6,254 nucleotides of DNA from Candidatus Muproteobacteria bacterium (GTDB lineage Bacteria; Pseudomonadota; Gammaproteobacteria; Acidiferrobacterales; Sulfurifustaceae): NCBI GenBank assembly GCA_023266455.1, contig JAHFQD010000119.1, positions 1 through 6,254 of the forward strand. The letters are read 5' to 3'. Below are positions 6,239 to 6,254 of this stretch, one piece after another. Numbering within the stretch: position 1 is the first letter of the stretch; each line of letters starts with the position of its first letter. The notes beneath the pieces were generated by a model. The model saw only the letters and a list, made by a program, of their open reading frames with translations, did not search any database and was not told the DNA's origin. The position numbers were made by a program, and so were the translations under genes.

Positions 6239-6254
6239 TCTTTCGTTACAGCTT

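Noticed and set aside
6239..6254. Possible end of another gene (TAA on the minus strand at 6246-6248) just upstream of phoH
   Set aside because: Only 16 bases are visible, so the reading frame cannot be judged. A TAA in such a short stretch has no weight.

Overview
The window is a compact block in which every supported gene lies on the minus strand, so the genes run from the high-coordinate end to the low-coordinate end: phoH-like, Nramp-like transporter, pgaA, pgaB, start of pgaC. The DNA is moderately GC-rich and full of CGCG words, the gene set is Gram-negative (outer-membrane porin, Sec signal peptides), and the pga proteins resemble Escherichia coli PgaA/PgaB/PgaC in motif order. This points to a proteobacterium, most likely a gammaproteobacterium. 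I cannot name a genus.

Region 4847-6238 encodes a PIN-PhoH fusion protein (RNase-like plus RNA-helicase/ATPase-like). Only 21 bases later, 3557-4825 encodes a member of the Nramp metal-transporter superfamily whose TM1 and TM6 metal-site motifs are not the canonical ones. The two are probably co-transcribed. A 191-base AT-rich gap (3366-3556) follows, with three short inverted repeats and a weak sigma70-like promoter candidate.

Region 1-3365 is the start of a poly-beta-1,6-N-acetyl-D-glucosamine (PNAG) exopolysaccharide operon in the order pgaA-pgaB-pgaC. PgaC (inner-membrane synthase) would make and export the polymer, PgaB would partly deacetylate it in the periplasm, and PgaA would guide it across the outer membrane. 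The genes are tightly coupled: 1 base between pgaA and pgaB, and a 1-base TGATG overlap between pgaB and pgaC. pgaC is cut by the window edge, and pgaD would be expected beyond it.

The main departures from the textbook system are these. PgaB has an intact deacetylase domain but a much shortened C-terminal glycoside-hydrolase-like domain that seems to have lost the catalytic HDD segment, and it has no lipobox. PgaA has a short TPR region built from a 71-residue tandem repeat with conserved cysteines. The Nramp protein has DDDPSG and ISPY where DPGN and MPH are expected. I see no mobile element, CRISPR array, tRNA or rRNA, and no clear new defence or other undescribed system. The region looks like a divergent variant of known machinery.
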